The position numbers were made by a program, and so were the translations under genes. Below the pieces are notes generated by a model. It had not been told where the DNA came from and made no database searches. It saw nothing but the letters and a program-made list of their open reading frames with translations. A stretch of DNA of 64,000 bases from JAGNRR01 sp965230665 (lineage in GTDB: Bacteria > Bacteroidota > Bacteroidia > Chitinophagales > Chitinophagaceae), in the NCBI GenBank assembly GCA_965230665.1, contig CBDDLM010000004.1, positions 2,418,001-2,482,000 of the forward strand, in the 5' to 3' direction. Below, in pieces: positions 17,725 to 29,900 of the stretch (its first letter is position 1; each line of letters begins with the position of its first letter).

Positions 17725-19638
17725 ATGATAGCAAATATTTGGTTGGTTCCTTTGTTTCCTTTAGTTGGTTTCTTAATCGCTGGTCTGGGAAGAAAACAGC
17801 TGGGTCATGCAGCTGGTTGGGTTGCTAGTTTGGCGGTGTTGGCAAGCTTTGTAATAAGTGTACTCATTTTCCTCGAAGTGCGCACTCCTGAATTCAAAGC
17901 AATCGATATTCACCTTTATGATTTTATTCATGTTGGCAAGCTTCAAATTCCTTTTGCATTCCGAGTGGATCAGCTTTCCAGTTTGTTCTTACTTATTATA
18001 ACTGGTATTGGGTTTCTAATTCACATATATTCAATTGGTTATATGAAAGGAGATGCTGGTTTTGGCAAGTATTTTGCTTATCTGAATCTCTTCATTTTTT
18101 CAATGCTATTGCTCGTATTGGGTAGCAATTTCATTATCATGTTTATTGGTTGGGAGGGTGTAGGACTTTGTTCTTACTTACTAATAGGTTTTTGGTATCA
18201 TAAGAAAGAGTACTCCGTTGCGGCTCGAAAAGCTTTCGTAATGAACAGAGTAGGTGACCTTGGTTTTTTGCTTGGGATGTTCTTGTTATTTGCCAAGGTC
18301 GGTGTGCTAGACTTCCATACTTTGGAACTTGTGTCATTTAAGGGAGGATTGGCAGAGCCTACATATATTACGGCAATTGCACTTTGTTTCTTTGTAGGTG
18401 CTATGGGTAAAAGTGCCCAAATACCTTTGTTTACTTGGTTGCCAGACGCTATGGCAGGCCCTACACCAGTTAGTGCGTTAATTCATGCGGCAACAATGGT
18501 TACAGCTGGGATCTATATGATTACACGGGCTCATTTTATTTTTACTTTCTCGCCTACGGCGCAAACAGTTATCTTAGTCATCGGTCTGGCAACTGCTCTC
18601 GTTTCGGCTACTATTGCTATTCGGCAAAACGACATTAAAAAAGTATTGGCTTATTCAACTGTGAGCCAGTTAGGATTTATGTTCATGGCATTAGGGGTAG
18701 GGGCTTATACAACTGCTGTATTTCACGTTTTGACTCATGCCTTCTTTAAAGCGCTTTTGTTCTTAGGAAGTGGTTCAGTGATTCATGCTATGAGTAATGA
18801 ACAGGACATACGTCTTATGGGCGGCTTAAAGAACAAAATGCCTATTACACATATTACTTTCTTGGTAGGTTGTTTGGCCATTGCTGGGATTCCTCCTTTA
18901 AGTGGTTTCTTCTCCAAAGATGAAATCATGATGCACTTATTTACGCATGGTGCCTACGGTAAGGTCTTTTGGGTGCTGGGTATGATAGCTGCTTTGCTCA
19001 CAGCTTATTATATGTTCCGTTTATATTTTATTACCTTCTTAGGTAAATTTAGAGGCGGAGAAAAACTTGAAAGTCATTTACATGAAAGCCCAAGTCTTAT
19101 GACTATGCCTTTGATCGTATTGGCCATTTTATCAGTTATTGGTGGGTTTCTAGGAATACCTGAGGTGTTCGCTCATGGTGTTCACTGGATTGAGAATTTC
19201 TTAGCACCCGTTGTAGAAAAATCTCTTGTAATGCAAGGCGCTTTTGTGATGCATTTGTCTCATACGCATGAGTATATTATGATGGCGGTTGCGGTAGCAG
19301 TAGCAATTATTGGAATCCTACTAGCTTGGGGTACGTATAAAAAGTACGATGCAAAGAAAGAGAATAGAGGAATTGAAAAGTTCCTTGAGAATAAATGGTA
19401 CTGGGATGAGGCTTATGAAAATGGTATTCAAAAGCCTTTTATGAAACTAAGTGCTTTCGTAGAAGCAAATATCGAGAAAAAAGGAATTGACGGTGCTGTA
19501 AATGGTATTGGTAAACTAGTACATTTTGCTAGTGATAAATTACGATTGTTGCAAACGGGTTCGGTGGGTGTTTATTTATTCCTTATGGTTTTAGGCATGA
19601 TTATATTGTTCATTATACAATTACTAAGCAATGGGTAG
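17725..19638 (+). CDS. nuoL: NADH-quinone oxidoreductase subunit L
   Basis: 637 residues, an antiporter-like membrane subunit of complex I. Typical segments are FIMFIGWEGVGLCSYLLIGF, KSAQIPLFTWLPDAMAGPTP, SALIHAATMVTAGIY and YSTVSQLGFMF. It ends in the long lateral helix region and a final membrane segment. It pumps protons or forms part of the proton path. It begins 11 bp after nuoK and overlaps nuoM by 8 bp, so translation is probably coupled. Confidence 0.97.
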   Translation: MIANIWLVPLFPLVGFLIAGLGRKQLGHAAGWVASLAVLASFVISVLIFLEVRTPEFKAIDIHLYDFIHVGKLQIPFAFRVDQLSSLFLLIITGIGFLIHIYSIGYMKGDAGFGKYFAYLNLFIFSMLLLVLGSNFIIMFIGWEGVGLCSYLLIGFWYHKKEYSVAARKAFVMNRVGDLGFLLGMFLLFAKVGVLDFHTLELVSFKGGLAEPTYITAIALCFFVGAMGKSAQIPLFTWLPDAMAGPTPVSALIHAATMVTAGIYMITRAHFIFTFSPTAQTVILVIGLATALVSATIAIRQNDIKKVLAYSTVSQLGFMFMALGVGAYTTAVFHVLTHAFFKALLFLGSGSVIHAMSNEQDIRLMGGLKNKMPITHITFLVGCLAIAGIPPLSGFFSKDEIMMHLFTHGAYGKVFWVLGMIAALLTAYYMFRLYFITFLGKFRGGEKLESHLHESPSLMTMPLIVLAILSVIGGFLGIPEVFAHGVHWIENFLAPVVEKSLVMQGAFVMHLSHTHEYIMMAVAVAVAIIGILLAWGTYKKYDAKKENRGIEKFLENKWYWDEAYENGIQKPFMKLSAFVEANIEKKGIDGAVNGIGKLVHFASDKLRLLQTGSVGVYLFLMVLGMIILFIIQLLSNG

Positions 19639-21088
19639 TGAAATATTAGTCATATTACTACTGTTGCCTATTTTAGGAGCTCTTGCAAGTTTTCTTACAA
19701 AAGGAACTACGTCGTGGTTTATTGGTGTCGTATTCAGTATTGCAACTATATTATTGTCATTGTTTGCTTATAACAGTTTGGGTACTGATGGATATCTCCT
19801 TTTTCAAAAGGCTTGGATTCCTATTTTGGGAGCAAATTTCAATCTATCTTTTCATGCCTTGGCCTTTTTAATGTGTCTACTTACTGGTTTGGTATTTTTA
19901 TTAAGTTTTGTATTTGTAGATCCCAAGAATATTGAACAACCTAAACGTTTCTATGGTTTAATGTTACTATCTCAAGCTGGCTTGCTAGGTGTTTTCTTGG
20001 CAAACGATGCATTTTTGTTTTACATATTTTGGGAGCTCGCCTTAATCCCTGTATACTTTCTATGTTCGATGTATGGAGGTCCGCATCGCATAAAAGCCAG
20101 TTTTAAATTCTTCATTTATACGTTTATAGGAAGCTTATTAATGCTTGTAGGTATTATCTATGTACATCAGCAAGGGGTTACACCAAACTTCTCATGGGAG
20201 ATTTTTACAACGACGGGTAATAACTTACCAGTAAATGAACAAATCGTGTTATTCGGGATGTTCTTTCTTGCCTTTGCTATTAAAATGCCAATATTTCCTT
20301 TACATACATGGCAGCCAGATACTTATCAGCAATCAGCAACACCTGTGACTATAGTACTTAGTGCAGTTATGGTTAAGATGGGCTTGTTTGCTATCATCAC
20401 ATGGCTGCTACCGGTATTTCAATTAGCGGCAGAGTACTGGAAAGAGGCGGTTATGATTTTAAGTGTCATTAGTATTGTATACGCCAGTTGTATGGCACTT
20501 GTTCAAACAAATGCCAAGCGACTAGTTGCTTATTCTTCCATTGCCCATATTGGCCTGATGTGTGCAGCCTTATTTAGTTATCCCGAGCTTGGGAAAGAAC
20601 ATTTAGGGGCTAGCGCTGTCGTATTACAAATGTTCAATCATGGCGTTAATATTCTAGGTCTATGGTTGTTGGTTTATATTGCCGAAAAACGTTTTGGAAC
20701 ACAAGACTTAAGAGAAATGGGGGGCATTGCCAAAGTAGCACCAATTTTTACAACAGCGCTGGTTATTGTTTCTTTTGCCAATATCAGTTTACCTCTTACG
20801 AATAGTTTCCCTGCTGAATTCATGATGTTTTCATCGCTATTCACAAGTGGTTCTCAATATGCAGTAGGGTTAACGGTTTTTGCCGGTTTAAGCATCATAT
20901 TTGGAGCTATTTATACCTTACGAATGATCCAACAAATTGCTTTTGGTCCAGTTGATGAAGCGAAGAATGATAAGTTTACTGATTTAGATTGGGCGCAAAC
21001 GTTGGTGATGGCACTTATTATCGGTATTATTCTAGTGATAGGTTTTTACCCTAACCTTATTTTTAACCTTATAAATACAATGCATTAG
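19631..21088 (+). CDS. nuoM: NADH-quinone oxidoreductase subunit M
   Basis: 485 residues, an antiporter-like membrane subunit of complex I. Family segments are FYIFWELALIPVYFL, KMPIFPLHTWQPDTYQQSATP, VMVKMGLFAI and AYSSIAHIGLM. The start overlaps the end of nuoL by 8 bp and the stop lies 2 bp from nuoN. No irregularity is seen. Confidence 0.97.
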   Translation: MGSEILVILLLLPILGALASFLTKGTTSWFIGVVFSIATILLSLFAYNSLGTDGYLLFQKAWIPILGANFNLSFHALAFLMCLLTGLVFLLSFVFVDPKNIEQPKRFYGLMLLSQAGLLGVFLANDAFLFYIFWELALIPVYFLCSMYGGPHRIKASFKFFIYTFIGSLLMLVGIIYVHQQGVTPNFSWEIFTTTGNNLPVNEQIVLFGMFFLAFAIKMPIFPLHTWQPDTYQQSATPVTIVLSAVMVKMGLFAIITWLLPVFQLAAEYWKEAVMILSVISIVYASCMALVQTNAKRLVAYSSIAHIGLMCAALFSYPELGKEHLGASAVVLQMFNHGVNILGLWLLVYIAEKRFGTQDLREMGGIAKVAPIFTTALVIVSFANISLPLTNSFPAEFMMFSSLFTSGSQYAVGLTVFAGLSIIFGAIYTLRMIQQIAFGPVDEAKNDKFTDLDWAQTLVMALIIGIILVIGFYPNLIFNLINTMH

Positions 21089-21090
21089 TT

Positions 21091-22473
21091 ATGAGTGGAA
21101 TGATGGGTATAGTGGCAGCTGCTGTATTGGGGGTTCTAATGATGTTCATAGGGTTAATCTCTAAACAAACAGCAGTTCGTACCATAGGTGTTTTATGTTT
21201 TTTAGCGCTCGTAGGTGTTACGGCTTCAGATTTCAGTGCCATACATGCCGTTGGAACCAAAACCTTCTTCAACGATATGCTATCAGTAGGTAAGCAAGCA
21301 GCATGGTTTAACCTGTTAATATCGATATGTGCTTTCGTTTACATACTTATTTTCAATAAATCCGTCGCCAAAGTAGGACGGAATGATGCCGAATATTTTG
21401 CACTTATGCTGTTTATTATGGTCGGTGTATTTATGTTGAGTTCATACAATCATTTACTAATCTTATTTATCGGTATTGAGATCCTTTCAATCCCACAATA
21501 TATTTTGGCTGGTAGTGATAAGGAAAATATCAAGAGTAATGAAGCTAGTTTAAAGTACTTTTTGATGGGTGCTTTTAGTACGGGCCTTCTGCTTATGGGG
21601 ATGACTTTAATTTACGGTGCTGTTGGTTCATTCGAAATGGCCCGTATTGCAACAGCTTTCCAAGGAGAGGTATCGGCATTACCAATGATGGGTGTATTGT
21701 TATTGGTAATCTCATTTGGTTTTAAAGTATCTGCCGCACCTATGCATTGGTGGACTGCGGATGTATACGATGGAACACCAACGGCAATTACACCGTTCAT
21801 GGCTACTATTGTTAAAGTGGGTGCCTTTATTGGGTTCGTCCATTTATTCCACGCGGCCTTTGGTACGATTCATGATACCTGGCAGTTGACAATTGCAGTG
21901 ATCATCTGTGTGACTTTATTTATTGGTAATATTACAGCAGTATTTCAACAGAGTGTAAAGAGAATGCTGGCCTATTCAAGTATTGCACAAGCTGGTTTTA
22001 TGTTGTTTGCAGTATTCTCTTTAAACAATACAGCTGAAAGTGCAGTAATATACTATGCAGTTGCCTATACACTTGCCAGTATTGGAGTGTTTGCAGTATT
22101 GATTAAACTTAAGGACTATACCTATGAAGGTTTTAATGGTTTAGGTAAGTTGCATCCGGTTTATGCAATTACGGCCACCATTTGTTTATTATCACTTGCC
22201 GGTATTCCAGTAACCTCTGGTTTCTTTGCAAAATACTTTATTCTTACTGCAGCAATGGAGCAAGGCTTGTGGATTGGCATCATTGTATTTGCAGTGCTGA
22301 TGGCAGCAGTAAGTGTCTATTATTATTTTAGAGTTATACGGGCTATGTACTTTCAGAAAGCTCCGGAAACAGCAGCTCTTGAGGAAAATACAATTGAAAA
22401 GCTTTTACTGGTATTAAATGCAATCTTAGTAGTACTACTGGGCCTATTCCCTCAACTAATTTTAGGATCGTAA
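21091..22473 (+). CDS. nuoN: NADH-quinone oxidoreductase subunit N
   Basis: 460 residues, the third antiporter-like subunit. Landmarks are LLILFIGIEILSIPQYIL, SNEASLKYFLMGAFSTGLLL, SAAPMHWWTADVYDGTPTA and YSSIAQAGFML. Last gene of the nuoKLMN run; a strong bidirectional hairpin terminator follows within 40 bp. Confidence 0.97.
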   Translation: MSGMMGIVAAAVLGVLMMFIGLISKQTAVRTIGVLCFLALVGVTASDFSAIHAVGTKTFFNDMLSVGKQAAWFNLLISICAFVYILIFNKSVAKVGRNDAEYFALMLFIMVGVFMLSSYNHLLILFIGIEILSIPQYILAGSDKENIKSNEASLKYFLMGAFSTGLLLMGMTLIYGAVGSFEMARIATAFQGEVSALPMMGVLLLVISFGFKVSAAPMHWWTADVYDGTPTAITPFMATIVKVGAFIGFVHLFHAAFGTIHDTWQLTIAVIICVTLFIGNITAVFQQSVKRMLAYSSIAQAGFMLFAVFSLNNTAESAVIYYAVAYTLASIGVFAVLIKLKDYTYEGFNGLGKLHPVYAITATICLLSLAGIPVTSGFFAKYFILTAAMEQGLWIGIIVFAVLMAAVSVYYYFRVIRAMYFQKAPETAALEENTIEKLLLVLNAILVVLLGLFPQLILGS

Positions 22474-22504
22474 TTTTTTCGGAAAAAGAGAATTATCAAT
22501 ACTA

Positions 22505-22532
22505 AAAAAGGAAGCTAGATTGCTTCCTTTTT
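22505..22532. terminator. Bidirectional intrinsic terminator between nuoN and metK
   Basis: A perfect 11-bp stem, AAAAAGGAAGC / GCTTCCTTTTT, with a 6-base loop. The A and T runs allow it to end both convergent genes. Confidence 0.9.
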
Positions 22533-22559
22533 ATTCTTAGTTGTACATTGTCTTGTAAT

Positions 22560-23840
22560 TTATTTCAAGCCAAATGCTTTTTTAATCTTGTTTACGTAAT
22601 CCAATTTTTCCCAAGTAAATAGTTCAACATTTACTTTCTTTTCGTTGTCTTTTCCTTTGTTAAATACTTTTGTTACTTTCTTAGGGTCACGTCCCATGTG
22701 TCCATAAGCGGCTGTTTCACTATACATGGGTGAACGAAGTTTTAATCTTTTTTCAATAGCATATGGGCGCATATCAAATATGCTTTCGATCTTACGAGCG
22801 ATCTCGCCATCTGTTAAGCCAGATTTGGCCGTGCCATATGTATCAATAAACAAACCGCAAGGTGTAGCTACACCAATTGCATATGAAACTTGCACCAATA
22901 CTTCATCGCATAGACCAGCAGCAACCATATTTTTAGCAATATGACGTGTTGCATAGGCCGCGCTTCTGTCTACCTTACTTGGATCCTTACCACTAAAAGC
23001 ACCACCGCCATGAGCACCTTTGCCACCGTATGTATCAACAATAATCTTACGTCCTGTTAAGCCTGTATCCCCATGTGGTCCACCTATTACAAATTTACCT
23101 GTTGGGTTGATGTGATACGTGATCTTATTATTGAATAATTTCTGTAGTTTAGGACTCAGTTGTTTCTTAACCGCAGGAATAATAATTTCAACAATGTCCT
23201 TCTTAATTTTTGCTAGCATCTTTTTATCTGCCGCAAAATCATCGTGCTGGGTAGATACTACAATTGTATCAATCCGAATAGGTGTATTATCATCTGCATA
23301 TTCAATAGTGACTTGGCTTTTTGCATCTGGGCGCAAGTAAGTCATCTTTTTACCTTCTTTACGTACACGAGCCAATTCTTCTAAAATCTTGTGCGAAAGG
23401 TCTAATGCCAAAGGCATATAATTTTTAGTTTCACGAGTGGCATATCCGAACATCATACCTTGATCTCCAGCACCTTGAGCATTTGCCTTTGTTTCAAAGT
23501 CCTTTTTCTTAATCGCACGGTCTACACCTTGATTAATATCTGAACTTTGCTCATGAATAGCAGATAGAACACCACATGAGTTGGCTTCAAACATATACTC
23601 AGATTTGGTATATCCTATACGCTCAATAACTTCTCTAGCTATACTTTGAACATCTAAATAGGCTTTAGACTTAACCTCTCCTGCTAGCACAACTTGGCCA
23701 GTTGTTACTAGAGTTTCAACGGCAACTTTAGAGTCCTTGTCAAACGCAAGGAAATTATCTATAATAGCATCAGATATTTGATCTGCAACTTTATCAGGGT
23801 GTCCTTCAGAAACCGATTCAGAGGTAAATAAGTATGGCAT
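22560..23840 (-). CDS. metK: S-adenosylmethionine synthase
   Basis: 426 residues. The N-terminus FTSESVSEGHPDKVADQISDA is diagnostic; also GAGDQGMMFGYA, the P-loop-like GGPHGDTGLTGRKIIVDTYG and GGGAFSGKDPSKVDRSAAY. It makes SAM from methionine and ATP. It is a little longer than the E. coli enzyme because of Lys-rich surface insertions, as usual in this phylum. It has its own promoter 30 bp upstream; the leader is too short for a SAM riboswitch. Confidence 0.98.
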   Translation of the reverse strand: MPYLFTSESVSEGHPDKVADQISDAIIDNFLAFDKDSKVAVETLVTTGQVVLAGEVKSKAYLDVQSIAREVIERIGYTKSEYMFEANSCGVLSAIHEQSSDINQGVDRAIKKKDFETKANAQGAGDQGMMFGYATRETKNYMPLALDLSHKILEELARVRKEGKKMTYLRPDAKSQVTIEYADDNTPIRIDTIVVSTQHDDFAADKKMLAKIKKDIVEIIIPAVKKQLSPKLQKLFNNKITYHINPTGKFVIGGPHGDTGLTGRKIIVDTYGGKGAHGGGAFSGKDPSKVDRSAAYATRHIAKNMVAAGLCDEVLVQVSYAIGVATPCGLFIDTYGTAKSGLTDGEIARKIESIFDMRPYAIEKRLKLRSPMYSETAAYGHMGRDPKKVTKVFNKGKDNEKKVNVELFTWEKLDYVNKIKKAFGLK

Positions 23841-23870
23841 AAAAATTGTATTTATTTAAAAATAAGGTTG

Positions 23871-23878
23871 CAAATGTA
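23871..23878 (-). promoter_or_regulatory. -7 promoter element for metK
   Basis: On the minus strand this reads TACATTTG, an exact TAnnTTTG match, 30 bp before the metK ATG. Confidence 0.65.
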
Positions 23879-23924
23879 CTCCTTGAAACGCTTTTGTACC
23901 GCTGAGATAGTGATTTATTCAGCT

Positions 23925-23932
23925 TATATTTG
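23925..23932 (+). promoter_or_regulatory. -7 promoter element for the SprB-repeat gene
   Basis: TATATTTG, an exact TAnnTTTG match, about 40 bp before the TTG start. Confidence 0.55.
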
Positions 23933-23971
23933 TTAGGAAGCAGCATTCAGCCTGTAACTAAATAGAACTAA

Positions 23972-26900
23972 TTGAAAACAATACACTTATTATTACTAGC
24001 ATGTGCAGGTGTCTTATTGTCAAGTACACAACTTTATGCCCAGTCTCCGCAGGACTGCTATGGGGCAATACCAGTATGTCAGAATAGCTATACTCAATCA
24101 ACTTCCTATACAGGTGTGGGGAGTAGCAATGAGCTCAACCCTTCTAACCAAGGTTGTTTAACCACTGGAGAGAATAATTCTGTTTGGTATATCATTAATA
24201 CAACTACCGCAGGACTATTAACCTTTGATATTGTACCAAATGCTGCTACAGATGATTATGATTTTGCCGTTTGGGATTTAACGGATAAATCATGCGATGA
24301 TATGATCAACGGCCAACCACCCATTCGGTGTAATTATGCTTCGCTAGCAAATTCGGCTGCTGGAGGAAATACTGGTTTAAGTACTTCGTCTTCCGCTCCA
24401 TCATTAGGTGCTTCTGGTCCATCATATAGTAGTGCTATTAATGCTACTGTAGGACAAACTTTTTTAATATTAATAAACAATGCATCATCTTCTTCAAACG
24501 GATACAATTTAAATTTTGGTGGGACAGCTTCTGTTACAGATAATCTACCTCCAGGTATAAAAGGTGATACAATTGAGGCCACTTGTAATGCACCCAGTTA
24601 TATTACACTCTTGCTCACTGAAAACGTTCAATGTAGTACGCTTACGGGAAGTGGAAGCGATTTTAACCTTAGTCCTGCCAATGCAACCGTTTCAAGTGCA
24701 GTAAGTCAATCTTGCACGAATGGGAGCAATTTTACGAATCTGATTCGAGTCGATTTTTCAAATCCTTTACCGCCAGGAAACTATACGCTTAATGTTGTAA
24801 ATGGTTCTGATGGTAATACGCTAATAGACAATTGTAATAATGCCATGCCTCAAAACACGGCGGTCAACTTTGTGGTTCAACCTCCTGTGCAAGTTAACGT
24901 CATGGCACAGTCTGGGTGTGCAAACGCAACGAATGGAATTATAACGGCTAGTGGTCAGTTTGGAACACCACCGTATCAGTTCAGGTTGAACAACGGAGGT
25001 TTTACAACGAACAATGTATTCAGTGGTTTAGCAACGGGAACATATACTGTAAGGATAAGAGATGCAAATGGGTGTATTGATGACACAACGCTAACTGTTG
25101 CACCAGCTAACCCAATTATGGTTACAAACCTTCTAGTTTCAAATCCTTTATGCTTTGGACAAAATACAGGTTCTGTAGCGGTAACGGCTTCAGGAGGAAA
25201 TCCCCCCTTACAATATACTATAAATTCATTACCTTATCAGAACAATAATACACTAACAGGTTTAGGGCCCGGTAATTACTTCGTTAGAGTAAGAGATGCC
25301 AATGGCTGCACAGTAGATACATTAATTTTTATTTCCGCGCCAGGCCAATTGTCCTTTAATTCTATTTCAAATACTTCTGCCACATGTGGCCAAAACAATG
25401 GTTCTATAAACGCAATTGGTTTTGGCGGTACACCGCCCCTGATGTTTTCTTTAAACAATGGACCGAATCAAAGTAGCGGTAGTTATTCCAATTTAGCATC
25501 TGGGTCTTATACGTTACGACTAATTGATGCCAATGGATGTTTTGTTGATACGGTTATTCAGATTCAACAACAGAATGGTGCTACGATTTCATCATTAAGT
25601 TTAGTTCAACCAACTTGTACGTCCAACTCTGGAAGTATTACGGTTAATACAAATGGTGGAGTTGGACCGATTCAATACTCTTTAAATGGTGGGGCTGCAA
25701 TAAGCTCAAATACATTTTCAAGTTTAGGCTCAGGAACTTATACAGTTGTAGCTATCGATGCCAACGGATGTACCGATACGTCCATAGCTAATTTAATCTC
25801 ACCTGCTAATTTGTTCTTCACAAGTTCAACAATTGTACAACCTACGTGTACGAGCTTAGGTAGTATAAGTGTGCAGGGCAGTGGAGGAAGTCCACCGCTC
25901 TCTTATGCCTTAAATACTGGCCCGTATTCCTCGAATTCTACATCCAACAATCTAGGAGCTGGAACATACACCATTCATCTTCGTGATGCCAATAACTGTA
26001 TTCATGATACTATTATAACACTTACACCTAGTCAAGTTCCAAGTTTCACATCTATTCCTTTATCGCAACCTAGTTGTAGTTTTCCTTCAGCTGGTTCGAT
26101 TACAGCAAATGTAACCGGCGGTACGCCATCTTATTCGTTCGTATTAAATGGCGGCACTCCGCAAACAACAAACTCTTTTACAAATTTGGGTGCAGGTGCT
26201 TATACTATTACTGTTACTGATGCCAACGGTTGTACAATTACAACATCGGTATCATTATTATCAACAAATACGGTGTCATTCAATCAATTTACAACGAGTA
26301 ACGTGGGTTGTTTCGGAACCCCATTGGGTTCCATTACTTCTTCGGTAAGCGGTGGAAATACACCCTATCAGTATACTTTGAACGGAGGAACTCCTCAAGG
26401 AAATGGTAATTTCACAGGACTAAACGGAGGAAGCTACACGGTGGTCGCAACGGACGCAAGTGGTTGTTCTACGAGCAGTGTGGTAACAGTTTTAAGTTCT
26501 GGGACTGTGCTTTTAAATTCTGTTTCATCAACAAATTCTGCCTGTTTTAACCCACCCTCTGGTTCAATTACGATAAGTGGTACAGTTAGTAATGGGCCTA
26601 TATCATATTCTGTAGCACCCGGGCTTAGTAATACTACGGGAAATTTTACAGGTTTAAATGGAGGTACCTATACGGCTACCGTGTCTGATGCTGCAGGTTG
26701 TAGTGCTACAACCAATGTTACTATTACAGCCCCTCCTCCAATGTATTATGTGAATCCTGTAATCATTTATCCTCCATGTTGGGGTGGAGTAGGAAGCATT
26801 AGTCTGCAGGGAGCGGGTGGTACACCACCTTATACCTATAGTATTAGTAATGGTCCTTTCGGCTCTGTATCAAGTTGGAACAATCTCCTCGCGGGAACAT

Positions 26901-29900
26901 ACCCTATAAGGTTTCAAGATGCCAATGGATGCTTTCACGACACCACAATTATTTTAATAGAACCGCCAAATCTTATTTTTAATGGTATTGTAAGTTCTAA
27001 TTCTTCATGTAATACCCAGCTCTCAACGGGTAGCATAACGGTAACAGGGTCTGGCGGAACACCGCCATATACTTATGCCATCAATGGAGGACCTTTTAGT
27101 ACTAATAATTCTTTTAATAATTTAGGGGCTGGGTCTTACCTGATTTCTATCCTCGATTCAAGCAACTGTCAAAATGATACAACCATCGTAATTTTGGCGA
27201 ATGGAAACTATACGATTAACTCCATAACCAGAACCCCACCGAGCTGTAATGGAGGGAATGATGGCACAATCTCATTTACTGTGAGTGGTGGTGTAGCCCC
27301 TTACCTGTATTCGCTAAACCTAAGCACTTACCAAGCGAATAACAATTTTACAGGATTAAGCGCAGGGAGTTATAATTTGAGATCCATAGATAATAGCGGT
27401 TGTTTTGATGATACGACAATTGTCTTGTCCGAACCCAATCCAGTAAATTTTTCATCACTTGTATTAACAAACCCTAGTTGTAACAATGGTACAAATGGGA
27501 CGGTCTTAGCAGTTGGCTCTGGAGGCGTTGGATCTTATACTTATGCTGCTAACAACGGGCCATTTTCTTCATCTAATACCTTGAGTGCTCTGGGAGCTGG
27601 AACGCATACTATTTCTGTTAGAGATGCAAACAATTGCCAGTTCGATACAACCATTACATTGAGCAATCCTACGTCCGTAGTGATTAGTAGTCTTACAATA
27701 ATTAATCCTGGTTGTCTTGGAGGTGGGGGAACGATCAGTTATACAGGTACTGGAGGTAGTGGGCCTTACACATTTTCTATTGATGGAATAAACTACGTAA
27801 CTCCAGGTTTGTTTAATAATTTGAGTAATGGAAATTATACGATTTATGTTCAAGATGCGAATGGGTGTATTGACGATACAACTGTTGTTTTGAACGGTAC
27901 TGCTGCAGTTCTTATTTCATCTTTTTCATATTCTCCTTACATCTGCCCTGGCCAAACGAATGGAACGATTAATGTAACAGCGAGTTCAAGTAATCCTCCT
28001 ATTTTGTATAGTATTTTGGGTAGTCCCGCACAGGCCACAGGAAGTTTTACCGGTTTGAGTGCAGGAACCTATACGATTCGAAGTGAAGACAACCAAGGTT
28101 GTTATGTAGATAGTACGGTTACGATTCAACAGGCTCCGAATATCGTTATAGATTCCGCTATAGGAACTTCTGTAAATTGTTCTTATTCAACAAATGGTTC
28201 AATTAGTATTTATGCCCGAGGGGGAGTACAACCACTTTCGTATCAGTTAGGAGGTTCTGGTTATGGAACAAACTCTGTTTACAATAATTTAGGTGGGGGT
28301 AATTATTTTGTTTACGTACAGGACAGTGCTGGTTGTATTGTGAGTTCTAACACGACTATTGCAGCTCCACCTCCAATTACTACTACTTCTATACTTATAC
28401 AGCAACCTTTTTGCAGTAGTGCAACTGATGGTTCAATAAGTATAAATGTACAAGGAGGAGTTCCACCATATTTGTATGCTATTAATACGTCATTATTCAC
28501 GACGAATAATGTATTCAGTAATTTGGTACAAGGTACGTATACAATCCAAATTCGTGATGCCAACAACTGTCAGTTTGATACAACTATTAACCTGGTGGCC
28601 AATAACTATATGCAATTTGCTTCTACTGCTGTTCAGAATGTAAGTTGTGCAGGAGGTAGTGATGGTTTAATTTCTTTATTGACTACTGGTGGCTTTGCTC
28701 CTTACTCCTATACAATTAATAATATTGGAAATGGAAGTTCTGGGTCATTTGCTAATCTAGGTATTGGACAATATACCATAGTAGTTACAGATACTTTGGG
28801 CTGTCAACACGATACCATTATTACCATTACAGAACCACCAAATGCATTGAGCATTGGTCAGAATTTTATGACTCCTAATCGATGTAAAGGCGATAGTGCC
28901 GGAGCAATTGGTGTTATGGCCTCTGGCGGAACTGCGCCTTATCAATATGCTCTTGGCGGGACAAACTTTCAATCTAATGGTAATTTTTCTAGTCTGGCTG
29001 CTGGCTTCTATCAGATCTATGCTGAGGATGCTAATGGTTGTCGTACAGACTCTATTTTCCAAGTTACGGAACCAGATACTTCTGTACAACTTCAGTTACT
29101 AGGGGTTACATCTACGAGTTGCATAGGTGTAGATGATGGAAGTATAAGTGTTCGGGCTCAGTATGGATATCAACCTTACCTCTTTATTCTCAATGGATCA
29201 CAACAAGGAACGGATACCTTTTATAATAATTTGGCAGCAGGAAATTATATTGTAGAAGTATTGGATAGCATTGGTTGTAGGTCAACTGGAAAATATGTAG
29301 TTCCACTTACACCCATCTCTCCAATTATACTTATTGATAGTTTACGCATGCCATTTTGTAGAGGTGATGTAGATGGATATATGAAATGGAGTACCTTGAG
29401 TCCGTATACGCCGTTCACCTATACATTTGATGGTACGAATATAGGAGGAGTCGACTCGGCAAACAATCTTGGTATTGGAGTGCACACAATTGAAGTTATG
29501 GATAGTCGAGGATGCAGGGCGGATACCAGTTTTACTTTTATTGAAGGCAGTCCTATAGATCTAGAAATAGTAACCACTCCAGCAGCTTGTGAAGGTGAAG
29601 GAAATGATGGTGCGGCTAAGGCAATTGTAACGGGAGGAACATCGCCATTTACTTTTGTATGGAGTAGTAATATTGGTATTTCAACAGATAGCATTTATCC
29701 TGCTCGTTATGGAGATTATTTTGCCATTGTGTTTGATGATTTAAATTGTTCTGATACTGTACAATACAAGATACCTTATCAGCCCTGCTGTAATGTGACT
29801 TTACCGAATGCATTTACTCCGAATGCCGATGGACTGAATGATGTCTTTAGAGTAATAGGTTATGGGCAAATCGAGCTACTAAGTTTTGAGATATTTAATC

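Noticed and set aside
23841..23971. A SAM riboswitch upstream of metK
   Set aside because: The predicted leader is about 25-30 bases with no room for the aptamer and no matching helices.
24900..29800. CRISPR-like or satellite DNA repeats
   Set aside because: The periodicity of about 225 bp is protein-level SprB repeats in one open frame; the DNA copies are diverged and there are no short identical repeats with unique spacers.
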